Source of the DNA: Ornithodoros turicata
Taxonomy: Eukaryota; Arthropoda; Arachnida; Ixodida; Argasidae
Direction of reading: 5' to 3'
Assembly: GCF_037126465.1 (NCBI RefSeq)
Contig: NC_088201.1
Coordinates: 130,758,665-130,822,664 of the forward strand
DNA: 64,000 nt
In this document: positions 23,144 through 36,245 of the stretch, piece by piece
Numbering within the stretch: the first letter of the stretch is position 1
How the letters are laid out: the number at the start of each line of letters is the position of its first letter
Notes under the pieces: generated by a model
Database searches by the model: none
What the model was told of the DNA's origin: nothing
Seen by the model: the letters and a program-made list of their open reading frames with translations, nothing else
Position numbers and translations under genes: made by a program

Positions 23144-23684
23144 AACTTAGCTAACAGCAATTTTCTGGGTTTTTTTTTTTTGCTTGACAGATTGTGCCCT
23201 ATTCATGTCGTAAGATTTTTTATCACTCAACATATCACCGTTGACGGTTTAATTGAAAGTATTTTCATTCGTGTACACGAGTTATATGTACCTGGTGCTG
23301 TTAGAACAGAGCGTAAAATGCAGTTCCCTTTCCGGGACATTCATTAAGTCGCATACATTTACTCCCGAAAACGATTTTTGTGGCGGAGCATTTAACCCCC
23401 CAAAGGACTAAAATTACTCTTTTTTTTAAGAGTTCAATCTGAGGAGGTTAGGGATACGTGCACACAACAGACAATATTTCTTCAAACACTTAGTACGTGT
23501 TTTTTTTTTTTTTTAGTGTGCTATTATAAATACTGGGTTTTCTTGGATGTTACTCACACTCGCAACTTCAAGCACATGAAAACTATGTTCCGTCTGTTTA
23601 CTATATACTATTTACATACGTGCTCCAGCTTGATTGATTGTTCATTGTAGTTCGTTCCGTTTTAGTCTACCGTGAATCTTATCA

Positions 23685-24867
23685 GTGTCATTCCATGCCA
23701 AATGTCCCAGACATTGCGCTCCACCATCCCGATCTCGTTCAAATAAATTGTGGTTGATTGTTCCCATGCAGCAAATGATCTTCCGGCTTATTTTTGCCGC
23801 AAAAATATTTTTCGCGCCGTGGCTGGCTCTTGTGAGACCATGGTGGGACACGTGGCCTACTCTGCCATTTTTTCAAGGCCATTTATACTGTTAAACGCTG
23901 TAGCCTAGGAAGCATAGGACGTGTTCAAAATACATAGAAGACTATACGCAGAAAAAAAATTGAACTTTGGTATAGCCCGCCAGTGCATGTTGTCACCGAA
24001 GTGCTTCCCTAAGCCTAGTGCTTCTATGAACTGCGTCGCCGCAGTAGGTCGTTCTCATGAGAACCTGAAGCATGGAAGATGAATTCCATAAGTTGATTTA
24101 TTTTACGCTGAAGAACGTAAATCGATGTGGACGGCTCCCGTGTGTGCTTGGCGTTAGCAACGGCGACGGGTCTTGAAGCAGCCTTGCGAGGCAATACCGG
24201 AGGAGTGCGGGAGTGGTTAAGCTAAAAAAATATTTTCGTTGAGAAAACAAAACGTGTTTCGATGATACCTTCTAAAATAGATGTTTAAGGGGCGTACTAT
24301 GAAATGCAATTTGTCTCATATTTCTAGCAGGACCACCTCAGTGTGCAATTGACGGTTGAAAATGTGGTAAAAAGCAATATTTACGAAAGTAATAGTTTTT
24401 TGTTTGCGTACTCCTCGAAGCTTGCGGGCCTCAAAATATTTTAACACGTCCTATGCCTCCTAGACTACAGCGCTAAGCAGTTTAAAAGGCCATGAAGAAA
24501 AAAAAAGGCGCATTCGTAAAATATTCAAAAATTCTCGAATTTTAGTTTCCTTTGGGCATAAACTGACGATAAAAAAGTGTCCATCAATCTTCTTCGTGTG
24601 TTGGCATCACAGTTCTATGCTTCACCTTCCCTCAGAAAAGATTTGGTTGGAATTTGCGAAAAAGCTATTTCGTTACATTTTTTTCTCCCCAGGAAGGCCA
24701 TGTCCCCCATCGCAATCTTCAAGAGGCGGGCAAAGCGCGAAAAAACTTTTTGCGGCAAACATCAGTCGGGAGAGCATTGACTTCATGGGAAAATATCAAT
24801 CAAAATGTATTTGAGAGAAATCGCGGATGGTGGAGCGCAATGTCAGGGATATTTGGCATGGAATGAC
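23685..24867. mobile_element. Foldback element of about 1.2 kb
   Basis: Outer ends GTCATTCCATGCCAAAT (23690) and ATTTGGCATGGAATGAC (24848-24864) are inverted. Homology continues inward for about 200 bp (TGCGCTCCACCATC, TTTGCCGCAAAAA) on each side. The middle is AT-rich and non-coding. Confidence 0.8.
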
Positions 24868-25544
24868 CCATCAGTGAAATTTCTACAGTGAAATCTACAG
24901 TATCTGAATGATACGCTGAAAGGTTGTAATAATTCGGGTCCTACCGTGCCGGCATCATTACCGTAAATTATTGTCGTTTCTGTTTTAAGTGTTCTGAGTT
25001 CGCGATATGTGTTTCTATTATCGTTACCTGCTGTACTCGCGGTATAATGCCATTTCCGTTTCTGCTAACTTTTCTATTATCTTTCTCTGCTCTCCACCGC
25101 ATCTCCTAGTCCTCCTACGCTAAAAGAAAGTCAAATACGCTTTCTTTGTTGGTGGGATACCAACTGTCGATGGCATCATGCACCTACCCTTGGAGGGTTA
25201 GAATCTATGGTGTTTCAGAAATTGGTGGTGCGCGTAATGTTTATTGACGGTATATATATTTGGGTGCTGAGCTTTCGAGCGATGTTGATCTGTATTGGGA
25301 AATAAAATAAACACATCTTTGCCAGAGCGCGGTGGTATTCTAAACAGGTGTGATGTCAACCTAAAACACAAAAAGCAGACACAAGACGCCAAAAGTTGCC
25401 GCATTTTGGATCGGGAGTCGGAGAGGCCGAATAATATATCGAATAAATTGGGTATCCGTGTAGCCGTCCACTGCCACAGCAGCTTTAGCGGGACTGTCGC
25501 ATCCAGAAACCCACCTATGAACTCGATGCTGCTATGTTCGGCAT

Positions 25545-25810
25545 CGGCTGGCAATCTACCCGAATGATTTTTTCCTCCGGAAACTTCTTGGATGTGAAAT
25601 AAGCGAATTTGAAAGATGAGCACTGCTTCCGCGGCAAACTACGGCGGTATGACGCCAGTACCCAACCGAAGGAGTGGAGCGCGGTGCTCAGAGGAGAAAA
25701 GGCGCCGTCAAGACGCCTCGTCACTCCATCAGACGCCCGTACGGCCGCGGCTTTCCTCCACTCAGTGTCGCACCCTCGTTGGCTCTGAGTTAGTGACGTT
25801 CTCTCGTCCA
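25545..25810. repeat. Dispersed repeat, copy 2
   Basis: Same family as 20573-20860. It contains a GC-rich tail with chance open frames on both strands. Confidence 0.45.
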
Positions 25811-26149
25811 TCCAGAGAGAGAGTTCCGGAACACTCCTAATATCCGGCGTCTGTTCTAGTCATGTATTCCGTCGAATAACAGTCAAACTAGGCCGCTATT
25901 CGACGTGGGATTTTCGATAAAATGGCCAGTGGTCCAGGGGAATAAAATTGCACTATAGATTCGAAATCAATTGGAAAGGATGACACCGTCCTTGAAGAGT
26001 TTTCCCTTGTTTCCTGCCTGGTGTACAAACTCATTACGTCCCGTCTGCGAAATTCCTTATCGTATGCTAGTATACGCATGAGAGAACGCATGGGAGGGCG
26101 CTGCGCCCCCTCTTTTTATTTTTTTAATGATGCGTATACGCTACACGGC

Positions 26150-26860
26150 CTTACGGCATTACAGTAGCGGGGTACAATAACCAACAAATCAAGAAAGTAA
26201 CAATATTGACATCGGTAAGCACAAACACCTGTACAACACTATGCGAACACAGCAAACCGACCTCTCCGGTCAGCACTCGATTCCACTCGCCTATCGTTTT
26301 CAGGAAAAACAAGTAAAGAAAAACATCTGTTCTGCACCTATAAGGCTGGATTTTCTTGTAGTGATCGGATCTTGGAGAAATATACAGAGGGGGTTTCAGA
26401 TATATTTCCTTCCTTATGCCCATCTGATCATTTATGATATTTCCTAAAAAATCCAACCTAAGTTTCCTTCTTCGATTTGTTAAGTCTTCCCACCCTAGCC
26501 TTGACTTTAAATATATCCCATACAACTTAACACCAGGCGAGCAGCAATATTTTAAACCCTCTCAAGTCTTTGAATTAGTAACATTTCGTGCGGGTCCCAA
26601 ACCGTACACCCATATTCCAAGATTGGCCGGATCATAGTAATATATGCATCGCTTTTAGCTTTTAAACCAGCCAGATGTTGCGAAAAATAAAATGGGGCGT
26701 TCTTATTGCTTTTGCAGCAACGTAATTTACATGGTGGGTCCACCTATGATCGCTGCTAAAGAAAACACCAAGATATTTGTACTCACGAACTGTATCTAAA
26801 TATAAAAAATGGTTGATAAATGGTTGATAAAGAATCTATTGGTTGGCGCTGCGGCTTCCC
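26150..26860 (-). pseudogene. Non-LTR retrotransposon (jockey/CR1-like) 3' fragment
   Basis: On the minus strand three blocks in different frames match the end of a LINE reverse transcriptase. REYKYLGVFFSSDHRW is the thumb. AYITMIRPILEYGCTVWDP with IQRLERVQ is the classical post-RT block. RRRKLRLDFLGNI, ending SPRSDHYKKIQPYRCRTDVF and IGEWNRV, is the C-terminal tail. Frame changes between the blocks and the missing 5' part show a dead, 5'-truncated copy. It lies in the long GH18-like intron, antisense to that gene. Confidence 0.85.
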
Positions 26861-27427
26861 GACACAGTCAACACACTATTGTAAATTCGACGTAGAAAAA
26901 ACGTTGTATATCAACGAAATGAATGTTGAATCGACGATGAAAGCGAACGTGAAATCATGATGTCAAATGTCCGCTCGAAAACATGTTAATTTAACAAGTG
27001 CCGATCAACGTAAATTTAACGTATATGAAATGCAGTTTATATGTGAATACAACGTACCAGACTGTACGACATGAGAGCATAAAATAAACAGCGCTTTACA
27101 ACGTTTCTCCAACGCTGCCATGACGATAAAAATTACACGTTGAGTGTAATTTTACATTTATTTCAGTATATCCCCTTGGCACTTTGAATGTTCATTTAGA
27201 CATCCCAAGTCTGGTATAAAAATAATTTCGCAGGAAAGTGGGGAATCGAATCACTTTATTACCCAAAGCACATATGGCTTAAGCGTTGACTTGAATTTGC
27301 TATAGCCCTCGTGTTTATCTCCTGCACTATTGGTTTGTGGTTGTGCTGGGACCTCTGCTTATCTGTACACGTAGGCACTTGGATGTTGCATCTGTAAAAA
27401 ATCGTGAAGTGTCAACTGATGAGCTGT

Positions 27428-27458
27428 TTCATTTCATTTCATTTCATTTCATTTCATC
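27428..27458. repeat. ATTTC microsatellite
   Basis: Five to six perfect TTTCA pentamers. Confidence 0.85.
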
Positions 27459-27689
27459 TGTTCATGCCTGTGTCAAGACCACTTTGTGGTTATTTATGTT
27501 TGCAAATCACAGAGCGTCCGTTTATATAGATCACGATCACAATATCACCACCATATGTAAATAAGAAGGATCGTCGATGTTACTCACCAGTATAATTAGC
27601 TCGGGTCCTGCCTGCTAGCGACGCAACTGTAGCCTCTGGTCCCTTGTTGCCTTATGAACGGCTACCGATTTCATTGTTCCTTCGTGTTT

Positions 27690-28110
27690 TCCAATCGCTG
27701 GAACTCACCGGCCAAGTAGAAGTTCCGCCGTCAAAGAACACTGAGAAAAACGACACAGACATGATACAGACATTTCGACATTAGATAATTTTTCGATTTA
27801 CGCAGCATTCTTACCTGTAGCGCACTAGACGGTAAATGATTCCAAGCTTGCTCAAAGAGACACTTTCCGAGTCCTAAAAGAATATGTAAGATGAAAACTA
27901 CAGTGAATCGACCACAAATTAAAAGTAGCACACCAGGCTAATGTGCCTACAAGCATAGCCAGGATCGTTTTCATTTTCATGAACTCGGTGGGCTGAATCG
28001 ACTGGAAGAACAACAGAGTCTCAAACGAACGCTAATAAACAAAGACACCACGCCCGTTTACCTGTATACACTGTGGCCGCATGTGGTGCATCCGTTACCT
28101 ACGAGGGATA
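27690..28110 (-). other. Candidate compact transcription unit with short introns
   Basis: Minus strand, in order: a segment ending at donor gtaaac (28061); acceptor ttgttcttccag (about 28004) with an exon to a gtgtgc donor (about 27929); acceptor catattcttttag (about 27869) with a 59-base exon to donor gtaagaatg; acceptor cgtttttctcag with an exon of about 32 bases to donor gtgagttcc. The implied introns are only about 57, 60 and 74 bases, unlike the multi-kilobase introns elsewhere. One frame of the second exon has a hydrophobic stretch (ILAMLVGTLAW), but no single frame stays open through all joins. It may be non-coding RNA. Confidence 0.35.
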
Positions 28111-28667
28111 CTCACTCAACCTGTGCTTGAGCTGTTCGCGCTGGAAATTACCGCACTCCTATCGAGACGCCGACATGTTCCTCAGCTCCATCCTCCAGCG
28201 GCGTCTCGAACAGTTTGAAATTAACCGCTGCAACGGCGCAACGGGCGAGGGCATCACGTGATTCTCTCTTCTGCGCCTGACGAAAAAATACGCCTTCTGC
28301 GCAGATTTCTCCTGTGACCGGCTGGCCGGGCGCCATGGCGGTGGTACCATCCGCCGGAAGCTGCCGTTTACGCAATGGTCCAGGGAAAATGGCGGGCGCC
28401 AAAACCACGTGATCTCGAAGAGCCACTCACAGCGTCCCCGAGCTGCTGCGCGGGAAAAAAGCTGAGACCCAGTGCGCATGCGCACACCGACCTCCTTTCC
28501 CAACCTCCTTCCCCTTCTCTGCTCGGGTTTTTCGTCTCTCCTCTCGTCCCCCCTGCCCCTCCAGACTTGTCCGTTGGTTTGTCTTCGGCGCTTGCTGTCT
28601 TGCTGTAGAGCAACGATCATGCTGTCCCGAAGCAGACAATCAAAAAGCGATTGTGTATGACAAATCA

Positions 28668-29295
28668 ACTTTATTTGTCCTCGAGAACTGCCTCGAAAAA
28701 GCTACAGTACATATCTTTTTACGTCTTGTAACATGCTTCACTGGAGCTTTAGGTGCTTCGACATCCAAGGGCCGTTCAAAAGCCAATGCTGAGCTATGTG
28801 CGTCGTTGTTGCCGATGGCTGCAGGAGAACTAAAACAAAACAAAAAATATATTGATGATCCGTAACTCTGCACAAAAATCACTGCTATGATAGGCAATCT
28901 ATCTTGATTTCGTATTTGAACACCGAGGCATTTGTCACGAATGTTCGTAGATCACAGTGGCTGCGACGCGCATGAGGGGCAACTAGCATAACCACACATA
29001 ATTTGATTAACAGCATATCAGAAACGTACAAGTTACGGCAATGCACTGCACATTGAAACGCCGCTAACGTACCGAGTGACTCGTAAATGTTGTACGTAAT
29101 ACACTTAACGTGATAAACCTGCATTACTTCCTTCAGTCACAAAAAAACTAATCAAACTTGTCTTACCGTTCACCTGCAGTACGTCGGAAAGAGTGCAGAC
29201 TTCCTCTCTGACGATTTCTGCGTCCTTTGGAAGTGCAGGGATTCCATGTCATGTTCGTCTTCCCGCTGTTGTGATGATCAGGTGGATGTGCCATT
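28668..29295 (-). CDS. Candidate two-exon small gene, product unknown
   Basis: Minus strand: an exon with donor gtgaac at about 29176 (or gtaaga six bases on) and a second exon after tagttctcctgcag at about 28824, ending near an AATAAA at 28668-28675. An ATG-initiated Arg-rich frame starting MAHPPDHHNSGKTN joins in phase 1 to a frame of about 60 codons that passes the AATAAA. A second frame containing EEVCTLSDVLQ joins in phase 0 to one stopping before the AATAAA. I cannot choose between them. CCAAT-type boxes lie upstream at 29500-29600. No family recognised. Confidence 0.35.
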
Positions 29296-30345
29296 CCGTT
29301 CTCACATTAGCAGTTCGCCACAATCTAAATCTAAAGCATACAAAACCCTCAAACTACCACGTAGCGTCTACGTGCACAACGGTTGCAGTCCAAGAGAACA
29401 CGCGTGGCCGGACAGACGCGATGTCGTTCTTCTTTCTCCTCCGTTCGACTGCTTCCGTTGAGCGGTTCGCGCGTTCGGATGCTCGCTCTTCGGTCAAATG
29501 ACTCTCGCCCAATCAGCGCGAAGGAAACTGACACCAGTTTTTTAGACCAATGAACATCCAAATATTTATACATATAATGCGCAGCCAATGAGAGATCTTC
29601 CGAGCTGGCACGCCGGTGGCGACAATATTTTCGAGGCGGTGCGTTTCGCTTTAGAGCCGGCGGCTGGTGGTACGGTGGTGTGGGGGTCTCAGCTGGCAGG
29701 GGGGCAGAGTTAAGAAGATGGGGTGAAGGCGGATGGCGGAGGAAAGGGGGCTGAAACGCCCAAACTTTTATTTTTCTTTGAAATGAATAGAATTTGATTA
29801 TAGGTAGGGTTTTCAAGATGCTCTGAATTTGATAAAATACCTGTGTCTGGATTACTGGGTGAGCACTTACTGGCTGTCCGTCAGCTGTAGGTTTCCGACG
29901 TATCGAATTACTACCATATTAATATTTTCTTTGTACTATCTTCTGCAATGTTAACAGTAGCAGAGTCACGCAAAAGCAACCATGGTAAAGCGGTGTTGAA
30001 CGGTCTGCGCGGCAGATCCATCTTTTTGCTAAAGGCATAAGGCAAAATTTTCGCAAAAGCAACGTTGTATATTCGATGTCTGTCCTTCTGTGACTTTCCA
30101 TTACAGTTATCGACGCTGTTTTCACGTATGACAATCTACTGTTAATTTGTGTGCAACAAATCCACGTTATATTCATGTAAAAGATTTGATATGCTGAATT
30201 GACTACGTAATGTCAGCGCGGAATCAATGTTCGCATTTTGCGTTCTACATTGTTCAGCAATATTCAACGTTAATTCTGCATTCTACCAACAATGTGTGTT
30301 GACTAGGGAAGCGAACGGAACCACAACCGAAACCCCCTAAACTTC

Positions 30346-31625
30346 TCATATAGCCCATAGTACTTGAAAATTCACACAACTCTGGGCACATGACCAATGA
30401 GAATGCAGCAATGTGTCCTTCAACCTCTCATCAGAAGTCCTGCTCGCAGCCTGGCTGGTTCTGGCTCTTGCTGACTTCTGTACTGCCGTAGGCTATACTG
30501 GTTTGGGCTTTGCAGGTCCCTGCTACCACGGACTTCTAGGTCTACCATATTTCATGCAAGCCCTAAAGTTATTCCGTGATTCCAAAACAACTCTGAAAAG
30601 TGTTCTGATAAACAAATTCATTTGAATCATACTGACGCAATCGCCTGGCAGGTTGACACATTTACATGCACTGAGCGTACAGGGTCCACTGCGTAGCGCT
30701 TCCGGCACACTGCAACCAAGTTCAAACTTGCAAAGCACGCTTGTCGACGCGGCCTATTGCCGACAACGAACAGTTGTTACAGACTTGCGCATAATCTCCT
30801 GATGAGCATGTCCTTGCCTGCTATACATCAGACATAGAATGATGCTGCTTCATGAACCCAATTTTCTTGTCACCGCTATACAAATATGACGGCGCTCGAA
30901 TGTTTTCATCGAGCTATAATTCACGACAACACCTCAGTTCAGTCCTCTTGTGTTCCGTGTTTCGATGGTGTCAATCGACAGAACAGTTTGTAGAAATATG
31001 TTCGCTGGTTATTCATGCGTCAGTGTATTCTACACATATTGTGCTGTTTCTGGACACGACTATTACCCCGCGAACAGTGCATCAACTGCGAAACTGGAAT
31101 GCTTCATGAGTTGGAACGGATAAAGAGTAAAGAACAAGTTCGGGTCCCGTAGGATTTCGAGGACTGACAACAAAGACAGGAATACGTGCCACACGAGGGC
31201 TTGCCGCTCTCAAGCCGCGAAAGAAGCAGCTCATCATAAAATAGTACGCACTCACGAGACTGGATCGGTATTAGGAATTCAACGATATGTTCGTTTTCCT
31301 TCAAATTCGAACTTGGTTACAGCGTGTCAACAACGCAGTGAACTTTATGCTCACAGTGCACCCATTTTATCAGATTTTTGAATCACTGGTTTGGGTCAAA
31401 TTAATGTTTCTTTCAGCCAAAAGAAGCTTCACTTACCGAGTAACGGTGGCAGGCGTAAAATGCAGTACAAGTCGATGGTAGCCAGAACCGGCCAAAAGGT
31501 CAGCAAAAGGTAAATGCTCCTGATTGGTCGACTGGCTATGCATAATTTCAACAACGTTGCGCTCTCATTGGTCGCGCCCCTAGTGTTGTGTGAGTTATAT
31601 CAAAATATGGGCCCTATGGGGAGCT
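30346..31625. mobile_element. Inverted-repeat element of about 1.28 kb, copy 1
   Basis: The left end (CACACAACTCTGGG, then GACCAATGAGA) is inverted at the right end (CTCATTGGTC, then TAGTGTTGTGTGAG), giving arms of about 55 bp. The first 590 bp are repeated at 58575-59165, including CGTGATTCCAAAACAACT and CACATTTACATGCACTGAGCG. No transposase seen, so probably non-autonomous. Confidence 0.65.
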
Positions 31626-31823
31626 GTCGGAGCCTGCTATCGTGGCCTGTGCGTGTTTACCCCCTGCAAAGGCAACTGAATTTTTCCGAAGGGAAGGTGC
31701 AAGGAGCAACGAAAGTGGGAGCTGAACTACTACTCGTAGTACAGTGTTGCAATGATGAAAGTTTAGTGGTCAGCCTTCGTTCCGTGTGGCGTTTCACACA
31801 AGGGTCGCTCGATACCCACGAAG

Positions 31824-32426
31824 TACAGGGTGTTACCCCATAAAAGTATACCCGTGTCGCCATGCCGTACTCGCCAATTACTCAATGCAGGTGGCACATT
31901 GTGCGATCTTCATATAGAGCTCATAAGGACCTTTATTCTTTGTAAATTTCGAAGTGATTGAGCGCCGCAGCACGAAGTTATAACTCAAAACGTGCAATTC
32001 CCGTAGTCAAAACAATCAAGATGGCGGCGTTGAGAAGAGCACTCATGCTGCTCCCCAGACGACGACGTGTCGCATATCCTGCCAGCCGGGTGGAACTGTA
32101 GTTTTCATTTCGCTTTCGTGTAACTGTCGTATTTTGCTCAGAAGTAAGCAACGTGAGCAACGAAAAATGCTGATGTACTCGGCAGACGGCACCCAAAAGG
32201 GATGTCGTCTGCTTACTGAGAGGCGCCATCTTGGCTGTTTTGACTACAGGAACCTCACGTTTTGCGCTATAACTTTGCGTTACGGTGCTCAATCACTTCG
32301 ATATTTACCATGACGGAATGTCCTCATGAGTTTTACACGTAGGCAGCACATTGTATCGCATGCATTGAGTAATTGGCGAGCACGGCATGCCGGCGCGGGT
32401 AGACTTTCATAGGGTAACACCCTGTA
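31824..32426. mobile_element. Foldback element, TACAGGGTGTTACCC ends
   Basis: TACAGGGTGTTACCCCATA at the left and its near complement at 32408-32426. Further arm homology includes GAAGTGATTGAGC with GCTCAATCACTTC. TA flanks. No ORF. Confidence 0.85.
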
Positions 32427-33042
32427 GAAGTCTCTAATCAGTGGCGTTTTCTTAATTGCACTTCTCGCTCCTGGCCTCCGCTATTGGCGCAGGTAATACA
32501 ACCACTAACCACACGCCTGTTTGTCGTAATGTGATTCTGAATGAGGATCAAGTAGTACTGTGTAGCCGAACGCGTAGGCCAATTCCTGTTTTCATTTTGA
32601 CTGTGTTCCGTACATTTGGCGAGAAAATTTAAGTGTGGTGCTATGCTCATGTCATCAGCCGATGCTTGAATGAATGTAGTCAATCTATACGGTTTCGTGA
32701 GCAATATTCCAAGTTGCATCCTCCCCCCCCCCACCAAAAAAAAAAGGAAAACAAATGGCGGAGGGAGTGGTCATGTATGTCTTCCCTGTACCTCCACTCT
32801 TAGAAAAAAGGGTGGAGAAGTTACACTTTTAGGAGGTAATAGTTGTTGCATATGCTCTACCCAAAAGGTTGCAAATTTCTATCTGCTACCTACCCACCAC
32901 CCATACAGACCCATAATTCAAGTAGTCGTCATAAAAAGGTTAATAAATGAAATTAACATAAACCTCACAAAAGTACCTACCATGCCAGCTGCTACTGTTC
33001 ATTAAAGAGAAAATCTTCAAGAAAAAAGCAAAATCAACTCGA

Positions 33043-33094
33043 TTTTATTTATATCAACGTGACTTTGCACAAAGTCACGTTGATATAAATAAAA
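33043..33094. repeat. Perfect 25-bp palindrome with 2-base gap
   Basis: Arms 33043-33067 and 33070-33094 are exact inverted copies (core ATATCAACGTGACTTTG), separated by CA. It is next to a long pyrimidine-rich stretch (33115-33180). Could extrude as a cruciform. Confidence 0.9.
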
Positions 33095-34785
33095 ATTTTG
33101 AAATATATAAAATATTTTCTCTTTTCTTTCATTTTCTCTTTCCTTTCTCTTTTTCTCTTATCTTTCTCTTTTTTCCTTTTTTCACAGCAATTTCACGGAA
33201 GCTGACTGGAGAGACGTTGAAATCCATAATTAGTGCTACCACGGTTCCTTGATCAAGAGACCGCGGTGCTACTCTGTGGAACAAACCACGGATTTGTTGG
33301 CCTAACTGTATAGACATCATGTTCACGACCTACTATAGATTACAGCGACCATGTCATACGGACCCCTTTCGAGCGCCGTATTTGGAAGCTAGCGCATCGG
33401 CCCTGTTATTGATTCCTCCATTTCTGCAGTGCTCTGTACTTTAGCTTACCTTAGTAGTTTTGTATACAAGCGTTGGATATCCCACGAGAGATGCTTCCTT
33501 CTAAAGTTGACTATCATCATCATTCTACGCGTTTTCGTAGGAACTGTTGTTATCGTCTGCTACGGCAATCGTGCGTCCGCTTCTACGCGTTCAAAATTCA
33601 AATTTCCATTATCCAACCTTTATGCAGATCTCGCGGGCCGATGACTAGCACACCTAGCGGATCGTGCGGACGGGCTCCTCATTGGGTTTGCCGATTACGA
33701 CATGGTCGCTGTAATCTAGTAGGTCGTGATTAGAGTGACCTAGAAGACCGAGTAGGGGGCGAACGGGCAGCTTTTCATGAAGTCGCAGCATGTAGACGCC
33801 GAGCGGTGGCGCTGTCATAGCTTTCCCGTGAAGGTTTTGCGTTGTCGTCTTCTGCGCGGTCGCTCTGTTTCTGCGATATTTCGCGTGCTTGTGCTGATGG
33901 CACCGTTGTATTGACATTTTTTTTTGCTTTCTGATGGTGCTGTATTATCGCCCTACAACTTCGTGTGAAAATTTATGGTGGCCAGTCGGAAAAGATCCGT
34001 TGTTGAGGGTCCAATATTGTTGTAGCTTTCCCTTGAACGATTGCAGTATGACGGTTTCTGTATGCAGTATGACCGATTCTCACACTCTGTGAGTGATTTT
34101 ATGTTCTGTAATGACTTGTCTTACCCGTAATCACCAGTAAAGGTGTTCTCGGCAAGGCTATATTTACTGTCGTGGAATTAAGCAACGTTTTTCTCTCATA
34201 CATTTTCTGAAGCACTCCAGGGAGGCACTGGTCTTTGCTTTCGGAGCCATTTTAACTGATGGAAGTGACTTTCTCTTTTTAAGCCGACGACAAAGACGTG
34301 TAAAGGGGCTCATCAAAATAGCAGAATGGACCTGTTGGTGCATGACTGAATTAAAACCATTAAAAAAATCTTTTGATAGTGGAGCAAGTGTCGTCTGTGT
34401 GTTCTTGTCCGTGTTCCGCGCTCCGGTTTTAATTCAGTGTAAAGGGGCCCCGACGACGTTCTCCCTGTGGTGGAACAAGAAGACGACATCGAGCAAAGCT
34501 GAAGTGTTGGAGCTGACTGAACTGGGACACGACAAGGAGGCGAACAGGAAGATTTTTAATCAATACCAGACCTCCTGTGCTCTTCTAAGGCTTGGGCTTT
34601 TGATTAGACAGGCAACGTACGCCGGAGGCGCCATGTGCAGCGACTGAGCGTAATGTACCTCGCAGTAGCGCGCCAGCTCCCCTAGATTTGCTCACTGCCT
34701 TAGTGTCATTCCTGCCCATTCCCTTGTGTACCCCATGCCCCGTGTGCTCTTCTGCTTTGCACTCTTGAAGAAATGTAGCGCCGGC

Positions 34786-36245
34786 TCACGCTGCTTCGGC
34801 GACAGACTTTGTGTTCGGCGACGACGGCATCCTGGACTTTTCATTCTGTGCTCGCATTGCTGCAAGCTTCTCTTCCATAGTCGAAATACGGGAGCGTAGG
34901 CACCTTGCTTTCTGTTTGGCTGCCTTCAGGCGCTGCATTACAGTCCAGGCCTTTCGGACGTTGTCTTTTTGTTCGGGACTTTCTTGTTAGTAATGCCTTC
35001 CTGAAGAACCTACATTCCAGACATGTTGTTCCTGCAAGACACATGAATGGATGAGTCACGTTTCAATATGCTCAGTATCAAGTTCCTTGCATGAAAGTCA
35101 AACTTTTCCATTTCTGGCATCATTACGTATATATATTACGTATCATTAGGTATCATATCATTACGTATTATATCATTACGTATCATCAGGGCAAGCAGGT
35201 ACGTGCAAGGAAATAATGTGACCAATGTCTCAATTCACTCACTGCGGTAAAATGCAATTTTCTGTGTGCTACAAAGCCTGTCGTGACATCCATAATTTCA
35301 GTATATAATTCAAGAAATTGGGTGTCAGATCCTTCTTACCCTCTCCCATCTTTCGATCGCTATTCATTACCTCTTATAATTTTCCCCATTGCTCTTTACT
35401 GAAAATTTTCGCATAATTTTTGATGACTACTACAGCAAGTGCGGCAAGGAAAAATCCAGTCACCTGAATTTGCAACAGTTGATGTGCACTTCTTCCTGTG
35501 GACAGCGCAACACACAACAGATTTCGGCAACCGTTCAGTGAGTCTCCCATCACAGTGAAAAAATTCGTAGCTCGACGTCGCACCCTTGCATAGGAATGCA
35601 GCGTCAGCTTCCTCCGGGACCCGCTCTGCCTGCGTGACTGTGAGCACAGTCCTTTCGTCAAAACACTTTATCAAATAGAAGGACACAACCTTGGGATGCG
35701 TGATCTCGTGCAGGTGCTTGCTTACTTGTGATGTCACGTAAATAACCCAATCATTCAAGTCCGCAATACTGAGCTTCGACCAGTGCTCTGGTACCCTCAG
35801 TTGCATTGCTAGCTCCAAAGTCAGTTTAGTGTCTTCATTTCTGCTGTCATCGTCCTGGACCGTGTGCGACGTCTTAGCCTCAGCCTCATCAAGATCTCGC
35901 CTGGATCTTTTTGCTGAGCTTCTGGCGCTCTCGCTTGCAGTGTTTCTTTTTCTTTCGGGACGCGGGCGTGGCGTTTTCTTCGAGTACTGCTCGGGAAAAT
36001 CTGGAAGTAGTGTGGGGACAGCAGCCGGAGCCAATGCGGGCTTGCCACGAGGAACTCTCACTTCTTGCCCGTTCACGAAGTGGACGTAATCGCGCAGTAT
36101 AAATCTCGGCTCGAAATGTCGCTCACATACCTCTGATATATCTGCCAGCAGCTGAGGTTTCTGAGGTTCTCTTTTGGAACGTGTGGGCGTAGCCGGTGCT
36201 GCAGCCGGGCGCAAAGCAAAACGTCCGTGTTTTCTTTTTCCGCTC
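34786..36245 (-). pseudogene. THAP-domain transposon-derived gene, broken
   Basis: Minus strand: CFAPGCSTGY (first zinc pair, about 36205-36230), then in another frame SEVCERHFEPRFILRDYVHF and the closing AVPTLLPDFP of the THAP domain. A basic region with KRSRRD follows, then a body to 35396. After a further break come RFFRKALLTRKSR (about 35000) and a coiled coil MQRLKAAKQKARCLRSRI ending at a TGA (34786). The segment between the two zinc pairs is out of frame and appears shortened, so the THAP fold is probably lost. Each block fits a THAP protein common in tick genomes, as I recall it. Confidence 0.65.
35118..35190. repeat. ATCATTACGTAT short tandem repeat
   Basis: About five imperfect 12-18-bp units built on ATCATTACGTAT. 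Confidence 0.7.

Noticed and set aside
28159..28668. 169-codon minus-strand open frame
   Set aside because: Lies in CpG-rich DNA where stops are rare; Arg-rich translation without motifs; three overlapping frames are equally open.
26867..30306. 3.4-kb element bounded by GTCAACACAC inverted ends
   Set aside because: Only about a dozen bases match at each end, and the span includes unrelated units; more likely two separate element ends.
35829..36102. Plus-strand hydrophobic frames over the THAP relic
   Set aside because: Antisense shadows of the basic, Arg/Lys-coded THAP protein.
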